NCBI GenBank assembly: GCA_913031625.1
Contig: CAJWGB010000028.1
Span: forward strand, 1 to 35,865
DNA: 35,865 nt
Reading direction: 5' to 3'
Source of the DNA: an uncultured Planctomycetaceae bacterium
GTDB lineage: Bacteria; Planctomycetota; Planctomycetia; Planctomycetales; Planctomycetaceae
In this document: positions 1 to 6,893 of the stretch, piece after piece
Layout of the letters: each line of letters opens with the position of its first letter
How positions within the stretch are numbered: the stretch's first letter is position 1
Notes under the pieces: generated by a model
Told to the model about the DNA's origin: nothing
What the model saw: only the letters and a program-made list of their open reading frames with translations
Database searches by the model: none
Translations under genes and position numbers: made by a program

Positions 1-290
1 TGACCCTGGCGGTTCGAGTTGAGAACGGTTTCGTCTTTTGAGACCTGGACACCTGCGGCCTCTTTCCCTGAATTGCAGGTTCAGCCGAGCTTTTTTCCTG
101 CAATTGAGCCCTGCCGGGCTGCTCTGCGGCCGATACAGGAACGATCCAGAGCAATTTTGGGATACTTTCATTCCGCCAGGGCGAAAGTTTGCCCGATTGG
201 CACCGGACTGGTATCCTCCGCGGTTCGCTGAGAGGGCATCCGTCCTCACTTATGAATCACAGTTCATCCAAAATTGGAGTTCGCGCCGGA
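1..290. other. Structured intergenic leader, no gene supported
   Basis: No convincing gene is visible here; the short open frames lack a ribosome site or recognisable protein. Two inverted repeats are seen directly. The first pairs AATTGCAGG (71-79) with CCTGCAATT (97-105) around a 17-base loop containing a run of six T. The second pairs AGCCC (107-111) with GGGCT (116-120) over a 4-base loop. They could be the terminator region of a gene left of the window or leader structure for the small basic protein that follows. I cannot decide between these. Confidence 0.3.
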
Positions 291-377
291 ATGGGAACTA
301 AGAAGACAGGTAAAGGACGTCGAAAAATTGGCCGCAAGAAGCGACGTATGCGAGCCAAAATTCGACATCGAAAGTAG
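291..377 (+). CDS. 28-residue extremely basic protein, possibly ribosome-associated (COX24/mS38-like)
   Basis: The frame starting at ATG 291 encodes 28 residues, of which 16 are Lys or Arg and none is acidic, with a core of GRRKIGRKKRRMRAKIRHRK type. A GGAG lies about 11 bases upstream, and a strong hairpin follows the stop by about 45 bases, so it looks like a self-contained transcription unit. Earlier in-frame ATGs (189, 252) would add sequence of no recognisable character, so the short form is preferred. Tiny RRK-rich proteins of this kind in bacteria are often assigned to the AURKAIP1/COX24 domain (related to mitoribosomal mS38) or resemble bTHX; the family assignment is from memory of composition and motif, not an alignment. 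A role binding rRNA is inference. Composition alone cannot exclude a nucleoid-binding peptide. Confidence 0.6.
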   Translation: MGTKKTGKGRRKIGRKKRRMRAKIRHRK

Positions 378-421
378 TTCTCGATCTGACAGTCTGCTGA
401 CTCTGCAGACGTCGGCATTCA

Positions 422-458
422 AAAGCCCGGTGCGTGTTGCGCTGCATCGGGCTTTCTG
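422..458 (+). terminator. Rho-independent terminator candidate after the small basic gene
   Basis: AAAGCCCG (422-429) pairs exactly with CGGGCTTT (448-455), and the stem extends inward through a G-T pair and further pairs towards a small loop. The T run at the 3' side is only three bases. It sits 45 bases after the stop of the small basic gene. Confidence 0.6.
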
Positions 459-724
459 CATGCGCGAACTTTGGACGGCTTGACCTGCAAATGGTTGACA
501 GCCGGCCGGCTCTCCAGACACTAAGGGACCGGAGACATCCTGATTCTCTCTGTATTCGAGAGAATCGGCATAATCTGCATGCCTTTGCTGGCTCCCGCAG
601 TTTCTGCCGAATTGCACCACAGTTCAGCTGCCTCCCCTCCGACCTTCCCCAATGTGTATGCACTTCCTGACCGGAAGAGATTTCCTTTCTTTTCCGATCA
701 GACCCCACCATCGGAGACACGTCC
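459..724 (+). promoter_or_regulatory. Leader region of the PSCyt1-WD40 gene with a hairpin at 540-568
   Basis: No gene is seen between the terminator at 422-458 and the next start. GATTCTCTC (542-550) pairs perfectly with GAGAGAATC (558-566) across a 7-base loop, and outer pairs extend the stem to 540-568. No T run follows, so it is not a typical terminator. A TTGACA (495-500) lies upstream but has no good -10 at 17 bases. The hairpin may be a leader structure or protein-binding site for the downstream gene; function is unknown. Confidence 0.35.
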
Positions 725-3178
725 ATGTCGTCAAGAACTCTTCGACTCGCCCTCCTCTTCTTCGTCTGCGCCGGGCTGGTTGTCCGCGCTGATGACCCCA
801 GGACAAAGGCTGTTCAGCAGCAGCTGGATGCGGCAAAGAAGTCCCAGGTCGCCGCACAGAAGCAGATTGCTCTCAAGCAGGCTGAAATCGATGTCGCTAA
901 GAAGCGCATCGCTGAACTTCAGAAACAGATTGAACAGAGTCAGAAAAGTATCGCCGCTGACGCTGCGGCGCTCAAGAAGGCCCAGCAGACAGAAGTTGCC
1001 TCCGGAGAATCGGTCGTCGTATTGCAGAAGCAGCTGGCGGCGCACAATCATGCCAATGGATTGATCGCCGCAGCGGATGCGGTTCGGGCTCAGGCTGACG
1101 CAGCACAAAAGAAGCACGACACACTCGTCAACCAGCTGGCGGACACGAAACGATCTCTGTTCGAAGCAAAGCAGAAACAGGCCAAAGCAGAAGCTGAGTT
1201 GAAGAAAGCTCAGGAACAGCTGCCGAAGAGTCAGGAAGCGTTGACCAAAGCTCGAACGACTCTCGATGCGGCTGCGAAGGAACTGGATGTCGCTCGAGTT
1301 GCCGTCAGCACGGCTCGCTCGAGTGCACGAGCAGACCGAGATGCGATCGCTCCTGCAGCGGCCCGAGTCGCGCGTGCAAAGTTGGCCCACGACAAAGTGC
1401 TGGCCAGCACTAAGTCACTGGAAGAAGCGCTGGCAGCAGTGCGAGCGGCGGCAGTTGCGGGAGGCACAGATCCAAATGCGGCTGGTGCAGAGATCGCTCA
1501 GTCACTGGCGTCTTTGAAGCCGCTTGAAGCTAACGCCGCTGCCATCATGGCAACGGCATCCCAACAGCAGAATGCGGCAACGGCGAAAGCGACGGCTTCG
1601 GCCAAAGGTCTTGCAGATAAACAGTCAAAAATCCGCGAGCTGCAGACCAAATACTCAGATCAGAGCAAAGCGCACTTCAAACTGCAGTTGCAGGTTGCTG
1701 ATCTGCAGGGAGCAGACAAACTCAATCAGACAATTATTGCTGAGGCAAAGAAATCTCAGGAGACACTGGCAGCCGCTCAGACACAGGTGGAAACCCAGAT
1801 TGCTGCTGCGGCCAGTGAAGTGGAAGCACACAATTCTGAGTATGTTGCAAAAATGAAACTGGCGGAAGCAGCACTTGAACCGCTCGGTCGGTTTGTGTCC
1901 TTCAGTAACCACATTGCTCCGATTTTCGCAAAGCGATGTGTGGCGTGTCACAACACCCGAACGGCCAGTGGGCGACTGAATATGGACTCCTTTGCGGCGA
2001 TCCTGAAGGGCGGTGAGTCTGGTGCGAGTCTGGAAGCTCACAATGCAGAAGACAGCCTGCTCGTCCTGATGATTGAAGACGGATCCATGCCTCAGAAGGC
2101 AGACCCCTTGTCTAAAGACGAGATCTCCGTCATTCGGAAGTGGATTGACGCGGGTGCTCCACTTGATGCGGGGCTTGTTGCCAGTGCGGAATTGTTCCAG
2201 GTAATTCCGGAAGTTCCGCAGCCGCTGCCTCCTAAGTCGTATCGCGTTCCAATTCCCGTGACAGCGACCGCGTTTAACCCGGAAGGCAATATCCTTGCTA
2301 CCTCCGGATACCATGAAATCCTGTTGTGGAGCACGGATGACAACAAACTCATTCGGCGAATTACAAACGTGGCTGAACGAGTCTATGACCTTGAATTCAG
2401 TGCGGATGGATCTCAACTGGCGGTTGCAGCTGGCACGCCCGGACAACTCGGGGAAGTCAAACTGTTTTCTGTCGCGGATGGCAGGCACATGAAAACACTT
2501 GTTCGTACGAAGGATGCAGTGTTTGCCGTGACATGGAGCCCGGACGGGAAATCCATCGCCTCAGGGGGTGCTGACCGAGTCGTCTCAACTGTTGAGGTTG
2601 CAACCGGAAAAACTCAGCTGACAATCGAAGATCACGCGGACTGGGTCATGGATGTGAACTGGTCGCCGGACGGCAGTCAGCTGGTCACGGCCAGTCGGGA
2701 CAAGACTGCCAAGGTATTCAATGTTGCTGATGGACGGTCACTGATTACCTTCAATGGGCACGGTAACTCTGTTTACACGGCTGCATTTCTGAAGGACGGA
2801 AAGCAGATCGTGAGTGGGGGCAGTGACAAGCAGCTCCGAGTCTGGAATGTTGCCGATGGGAAGGAAGCTCGAAAGATCGGCGGATTCGGCAGTGACATTT
2901 TCCGCATTGCCGTGACGGCAGAGAATCACGTTCTGTCTGCATGTGCTGATACAAAGGCATATCACCACAATGCAGCGGATGGCAAGGCTGTTCGTTCTTT
3001 TGCTGGCCACAAGGACTGGGTGTACACGCTGGCTTATAGTGCGAAACGTAAACTGCTGGCGTCCGGCAGCTACGACGGAGAGATTCGGCTGTGGAACTCA
3101 GAGGATGGCAGCGTGGCTGGCAGCTTTATCGCGGTTCCTCAGGCAGATACGAAAGCTGTTGCAGCAGCAGAAGAGTAA
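725..3178 (+). CDS. Secreted coiled-coil, PSCyt1 cytochrome c-like, seven-blade WD40 protein
   Basis: The 817-residue product has a signal peptide (about 1-22, ending VVRA). Residues 25-385 are Ala/Lys/Gln-rich and almost entirely helical heptad sequence, that is, a long coiled coil. A PSCyt1 (planctomycete cytochrome C) domain follows at about 393-480, with one haem motif CVACH (Cys405, Cys408, His409) and a likely distal Met in GSMPQ. Residues about 500-805 hold seven WD40 repeats, recognisable by SPDG/SADG turns and ending in LW/VW-type strands, enough for a closed propeller. The arrangement implies an exported, haem-carrying scaffold protein held away from its anchor by the coiled coil; its partner is unknown. 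Such PSCyt1-WD40 proteins are common in planctomycetes and their function is not established. The start fits a GGAG about 10 bases upstream. Confidence 0.9.
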   Translation: MSSRTLRLALLFFVCAGLVVRADDPRTKAVQQQLDAAKKSQVAAQKQIALKQAEIDVAKKRIAELQKQIEQSQKSIAADAAALKKAQQTEVASGESVVVLQKQLAAHNHANGLIAAADAVRAQADAAQKKHDTLVNQLADTKRSLFEAKQKQAKAEAELKKAQEQLPKSQEALTKARTTLDAAAKELDVARVAVSTARSSARADRDAIAPAAARVARAKLAHDKVLASTKSLEEALAAVRAAAVAGGTDPNAAGAEIAQSLASLKPLEANAAAIMATASQQQNAATAKATASAKGLADKQSKIRELQTKYSDQSKAHFKLQLQVADLQGADKLNQTIIAEAKKSQETLAAAQTQVETQIAAAASEVEAHNSEYVAKMKLAEAALEPLGRFVSFSNHIAPIFAKRCVACHNTRTASGRLNMDSFAAILKGGESGASLEAHNAEDSLLVLMIEDGSMPQKADPLSKDEISVIRKWIDAGAPLDAGLVASAELFQVIPEVPQPLPPKSYRVPIPVTATAFNPEGNILATSGYHEILLWSTDDNKLIRRITNVAERVYDLEFSADGSQLAVAAGTPGQLGEVKLFSVADGRHMKTLVRTKDAVFAVTWSPDGKSIASGGADRVVSTVEVATGKTQLTIEDHADWVMDVNWSPDGSQLVTASRDKTAKVFNVADGRSLITFNGHGNSVYTAAFLKDGKQIVSGGSDKQLRVWNVADGKEARKIGGFGSDIFRIAVTAENHVLSACADTKAYHHNAADGKAVRSFAGHKDWVYTLAYSAKRKLLASGSYDGEIRLWNSEDGSVAGSFIAVPQADTKAVAAAEE

Positions 3179-3218
3179 GGGCATCTCGACGCCGAAACTC
3201 AAACTACCCGCCACTGTC

Positions 3219-3252
3219 AGGGGATGGTCTTGTGACCATCCCCTTATTTTTT
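3219..3252 (+). terminator. Strong Rho-independent terminator
   Basis: An 11-bp perfect stem (3219-3229 with 3234-3244, GGGGATGGTC against GACCATCCCC) closes a 4-base loop and runs directly into TTATTTTTT. It is 41 bases after the stop of the WD40 gene and is the clearest terminator in the window. Confidence 0.9.
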
Positions 3253-3372
3253 CAGGGTTTTGACGGCATACGATGCTGCCTTGAGTCGTCTTTTCCGGTC
3301 TCCAATCGCTCTTTCCGAGGTGGTTCCGACCACGCTACACTGCGGTGTTATTTCTCGAACAGGGACGTTCGT

Positions 3373-4272
3373 GTGCCTCAATTGGATTCGCCATCCAAAG
3401 TCGTGCTGCTGATGCTGTTGCTGGCTGCGCTGATGGCCGGATGTGTGTCTCTGCAGGAGTACACGTTCGACAATGCTCGGATTCGGCAACAGCAGGAAGA
3501 AAGCCTCGGTTCCGGACCGAATCTAGTCGACGGAACATCTCTCACTCAGTTTTTTGGCCCGCGAACTGCATGGATTATGAGTGCGGATTCCGGGATGCTC
3601 GACGGGAATCACGCGCCAGGTTCGCTTATTGACGTTGGCGGACGCGCGGCAGCGGTTTCCAATGATGGCTACTTTCTTACGGCGGGTCATGTCGTTGAGG
3701 GCGGGATGCCAGTGATGGTGCTGTCTCCATTTCATGCCCATCCGGGAGCTCGTCCTGGCACTATTGACGGTCAGCCGGTTGTTCTTTCTCCCGGCCGTAT
3801 CGTACAGCACTTCGCGCCCGCAGATCTTGCCCTTGTGAAGTTTGAATGGGGACCCTCTGCTCACTTTTCGGTGACAGATCCGGACCCGTCATGGGGAGCG
3901 GAAGTTTTTACGGCTGCGACGTCCGGTGTCCTGATCGATGATCGCAACCGCCGCGAGGCGATCGGCAATGGACCATTTCAGGCACGCGGGAGAATCGTCC
4001 ATTCACGGAAGCACGAGAACAGACCGGATGTGCTTCAGGTCACCACGACGATTCCTGTGCGCGGTGGCATGAGTGGTGCGCCTGTTGCTGATGCTGATGG
4101 GAAACTCATCGGAATTCTGACTGCTGGAACGATGTCTCGATTGCGGTATCGTGCAATCTCATCTGAACTGCAGCAGATCGATGCGAAGGTTGTCTTCGAT
4201 GCAATCGAAAATGATCGCCGGAGTCAGCCTCAAGCCGGGCACAGTCAGTTTCCCTCGGCTGCCGGTTCGTAG
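3373..4272 (+). CDS. Trypsin-like (S1/HtrA-type) serine protease lipoprotein
   Basis: The open frame extends far upstream, but the GTG at 3373 is the likely start: an AGGG lies 8 bases before it, and translation from there gives a lipoprotein signal with lipobox LMAGC (Cys24). The resulting protein has 299 residues. The chymotrypsin-fold triad is complete: His106 in LTAGHVV, Asp151 in ADLALVKF, and Ser234 in GMSGAP. The fold is the compact trypsin-like type seen in HtrA/DegP proteases, but there is no PDZ domain. The product is probably membrane-anchored and acts in the periplasm. It has its own terminator upstream (3219-3252), so it is probably transcribed separately. Its 3' end overlaps the convergent esterase gene by 28 bases. 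Substrate is unknown. Confidence 0.85.
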   Translation: MPQLDSPSKVVLLMLLLAALMAGCVSLQEYTFDNARIRQQQEESLGSGPNLVDGTSLTQFFGPRTAWIMSADSGMLDGNHAPGSLIDVGGRAAAVSNDGYFLTAGHVVEGGMPVMVLSPFHAHPGARPGTIDGQPVVLSPGRIVQHFAPADLALVKFEWGPSAHFSVTDPDPSWGAEVFTAATSGVLIDDRNRREAIGNGPFQARGRIVHSRKHENRPDVLQVTTTIPVRGGMSGAPVADADGKLIGILTAGTMSRLRYRAISSELQQIDAKVVFDAIENDRRSQPQAGHSQFPSAAGS

Positions 4273-5270
4273 TCCTGCCACATCCAGACAAGAGTGTCAG
4301 CCAGTGTCTGCCGAAAGACGCGTCCGTCGCAGTGGCGAGAGTCTTTGCTGAAGACGTATCTGTAATCGTAACCTTTTGCTTCCAGAGCTGCGGCCGTTCT
4401 TTCGTTGGCCATCACCCAGTTGTGGTAGGTCTCTTCTGTATCCTTGTAGCGGTTATCGAACTCTGAGACGTGAGTGAAGATTCGCAGTGGTTTCTTCTCG
4501 CTCTTTTCAATGAGCTTCATGCCCGAATGATACTCCCACGCGCCCAGTGGATATTTTTCCTCTTCGGCAGCGTCATCATCCTGCTGATCAACAAATGTGC
4601 CGGAGTAGGTAATCAGTCTTCGAAACAGGTCGGGTCGGAACCAGCCCATCGTCAGTGCTGCTGCGCCGCCTGAACTGCAGCCCATGACGCCTCGTCCCCA
4701 CGGGTCTTTGGTGATTGCAAATCCGGGATAGGCTGCGCGAATCTCTTTGTTGTTCTCGACCGCAGGTAGAACTTCTTCATTAATAAACCGCGCCAGTCGA
4801 TCGGACATGGTGTCATATTCGAGTCCTCGCTGACTGCCTTTGCTGTCGTTACCTCCGTTCTGCACGCCGATGGCGACAAACGGCGGCAGCCTCCGAGTCG
4901 GATTCTTCGATACCGTGAGATTGTCGAGGGCATTCTGCACAAGCCTGAGATTTCCGGGAGCGTCGTGCATCACCAGAATCGGGGCTTTGGTTCGGTCTTT
5001 GTAGGCGGCCGGGATGTACACAAAGATCTGCCGCTCTTTCCGAACAGGCTTTCTGCGATCCAGAGTCGCATCATCCCCTTTGAATATCCTGCTGTCGGCC
5101 AGCGGCATCGCAAACTGAAAGAACTTCCCTTTGGGATTCCCCTGATCCATGAGGTCCGGATCAACGGTGTAGTCCGGTCCGATAGTGACTTTCCCATTCG
5201 GGAGTCTGTCGTCTGCCACAGATGAGCAGGACAGACACAGAGCAATGACAAGGATGGCTCGCGAAGTCAT
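4245..5270 (-). CDS. Secreted esterase of the putative esterase (PF00756) alpha/beta-hydrolase type
   Basis: The chosen ATG (5270) gives 341 residues beginning with a signal peptide (about 1-19, ending SSVA) and is preceded by AGGAG. A 26-residue upstream extension in the frame has no signal-like character and was rejected. The enzyme has the nucleophile elbow G-C-S-S-G (Ser199), an acidic region at 270-272 (SEFDNRY), and a C-terminal His313 in SRHCDGR, giving a plausible Ser/Asp/His triad. The central VMHDAPG segment likely forms the oxyanion strand. The family includes feruloyl/acetyl esterases and the esterase D group, and planctomycete members are often linked to polysaccharide breakdown. 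Substrate cannot be told from sequence. The gene stands alone on this strand and its 3' end overlaps the protease gene. Confidence 0.85.
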   Translation of the reverse strand: MTSRAILVIALCLSCSSVADDRLPNGKVTIGPDYTVDPDLMDQGNPKGKFFQFAMPLADSRIFKGDDATLDRRKPVRKERQIFVYIPAAYKDRTKAPILVMHDAPGNLRLVQNALDNLTVSKNPTRRLPPFVAIGVQNGGNDSKGSQRGLEYDTMSDRLARFINEEVLPAVENNKEIRAAYPGFAITKDPWGRGVMGCSSGGAAALTMGWFRPDLFRRLITYSGTFVDQQDDDAAEEEKYPLGAWEYHSGMKLIEKSEKKPLRIFTHVSEFDNRYKDTEETYHNWVMANERTAAALEAKGYDYRYVFSKDSRHCDGRVFRQTLADTLVWMWQDYEPAAEGN

Positions 5271-5515
5271 GGTTGGAGAATCTCCTGAGTGGCTGACGAA
5301 TGACAGCATGGTCGCGAATCGACGGCCTGGGAGCAATCGCCGCCCCACAATGTGAAGTCAGGGCCTGGGGATACCCCCCAATTGACTGAATTTGTCGGGC
5401 ATCGGCAACCATTATGACCTTCCTGTCCCCTAGGGAGGCGTGCTATCCGCGTGCCCCCACGAGTTTTGGATTTCTTAGGGCAACTACGACCAGCATATTC
5501 TGATCAGGATGCGTC

Positions 5516-6181
5516 ATGAGAATCTGCCCGGGCATGTACATTCAGATTTCAGGCACTCCTGAGCGCAGCATCGCCGCACGCATATTGTGGTGCCATGGTG
5601 CGATGCTGGGAGTGGAGATTGATCGTCGTGGATTTGAGTGTCACGTCGAGGACCAGCTGCACCTGACATATTCCGATGATGGAAAGCTGTTTACTAAACA
5701 GGTGCTTGTTCGGGGACTGGTCGAAAGTGCCGCCGATAATGCATCGCCCAATCTGGAATTCCCAGTTGCACCACTCGCTGATGACGCTGAGCCGGTTGTT
5801 GTTGTCCTTGTGTTTATTCCCGAACACATCGAAAGGCCCGGAGTTGTGGATCTTCGACAGTCGAAGCGAATGAATACTGCCGATCTCAATAAACTGATCA
5901 CTTTTGGCGATCGATACGATTGTGAATTGCAGGACGTCAGCCCGTCCGGTTTCTCGGTCGTTACGGCAGATGACTTCGCACTTGACTCAATTGTGCGAGC
6001 AGAGATCTCGGACGGCGGCGAGACTGCAGAAGGACGCGTCCGTATCCGCAATTCGCTGGTGCTGAAAAATGGGCGATTCAGATACGGTGTGGTTTGTCTG
6101 GAACGTCAGATCAAATCACTATGCGGTGTTCTGGCCATGCGACTGCACCGTCATCAGTCACACACCCCCGCAGGTTTCTGA
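5516..6181 (+). CDS. PilZ-domain protein, probable c-di-GMP receptor
   Basis: The product has 221 residues and no signal peptide or membrane segment. The second half carries both halves of the PilZ c-di-GMP signature: RxxxR (Arg114 to Arg118, RQSKR) and D/NxSxxG (Asp140, Ser142, Gly145; DVSPSG). The final GRFRYGVVCL resembles the last beta strand of PilZ barrels. The first 100 residues are beta-rich and may be a second barrel like the YcgR N-terminal domain, but I see no binding motif there. PilZ proteins change partner activity on binding cyclic di-GMP; the target here is unknown. ATG 5534 (residue 7) is an alternative start. An AGGA precedes ATG 5516. No cyclase or phosphodiesterase gene is nearby. 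Confidence 0.75.
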   Translation: MRICPGMYIQISGTPERSIAARILWCHGAMLGVEIDRRGFECHVEDQLHLTYSDDGKLFTKQVLVRGLVESAADNASPNLEFPVAPLADDAEPVVVVLVFIPEHIERPGVVDLRQSKRMNTADLNKLITFGDRYDCELQDVSPSGFSVVTADDFALDSIVRAEISDGGETAEGRVRIRNSLVLKNGRFRYGVVCLERQIKSLCGVLAMRLHRHQSHTPAGF

Positions 6182-6304
6182 ACATTCTGAATCGGACAGT
6201 CGATCCTTGACGAATCGGTGCCTTTGAGCGGACCCCAATTTGGTGTCTGGCGGAATTGCCGGTAAGCTACTCGACATTCCGAACTCTGTCAGAAAGGGCG
6301 TTCG

Positions 6305-6781
6305 ATGTCGGAAGGTGGTCTTCCCTCTCCTCCCAAAGCAACTGAAAAGCAGAAGGAACTGGCCAAGGAGCTGTGGGACCGACTGGCCCGCAGTCGACCA
6401 GGACCGAACAACAGGGACCTGATGTACCTTGCTCGGTTTGTGCCTCTGCTGTCCAGCGCTGCCACCAAGACTTTGCTGGGCAGAAAGCTGAGCCTTGATG
6501 AACTCAAGGAGTTGATTCAGCACGTACCCAAAGGGCGTGACGCGGCAGTCAAAGTAGCGATCAAGTCGTTTGGTGATGATCTCACTGAAGACGACCTGCG
6601 GTTTATCTTCTCTCAGACAAAGTCGGTTGAGATTGGCAAGTATCTGCTGAAGAAGTATCCGAACGACGCGAACCTCGGGCTTGTCGATCGCACAACCGAC
6701 GATCTCAAGGAAGTCGTTGAGAAAATGCGCGGACAGGAGCCAACAAAAGCGATTCTCCGCGAGATCGATCGGAAGTTGTAG
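6305..6781 (+). CDS. Hypothetical cytoplasmic protein, 158 residues, mostly helical
   Basis: I do not recognise this family. The product is charged, lacks a signal peptide or membrane helix, and appears mostly helical with Lys/Asp/Glu-rich repeats such as KELAKELWDRL, LSLDELKELI and TTDDLKEVVEKM. An AAAGGG lies about 6 bases before ATG 6305, and the gene is followed by a 7-bp hairpin, both of which support a real gene. It lies 123 bases after the PilZ gene on the same strand, so co-transcription is possible but not shown. Confidence 0.65.
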   Translation: MSEGGLPSPPKATEKQKELAKELWDRLARSRPGPNNRDLMYLARFVPLLSSAATKTLLGRKLSLDELKELIQHVPKGRDAAVKVAIKSFGDDLTEDDLRFIFSQTKSVEIGKYLLKKYPNDANLGLVDRTTDDLKEVVEKMRGQEPTKAILREIDRKL

Positions 6782-6790
6782 GACTCGCTC

Positions 6791-6813
6791 CGCACTCGAT
6801 CATGAGTGCGTTC
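6791..6813 (+). terminator. Hairpin after the 158-residue gene
   Basis: CGCACTC (6791-6797) pairs exactly with GAGTGCG (6804-6810) over a 6-base loop, 10 bases after the stop codon. Only TTC follows, so termination is likely but weakly supported. Confidence 0.45.
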
Positions 6814-6893
6814 AACGCTGATGACTTACGCTTAAACAGACTCGCGCGGCCGAATTAGTGTGAGTTTAATCAAGTCGATGAAGGGTGATTGCA

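Noticed and set aside
189-377. Longer version of the small basic protein (62 residues from the first ATG)
   Set aside because: The extra N-terminal residues lack the basic composition and family-like character; the inner ATG at 291 has a better context.
1655-2488. 277-codon minus-strand frame across the PSCyt1 domain
   Set aside because: Antisense to a well-supported gene, no ribosome site, no recognisable motif.
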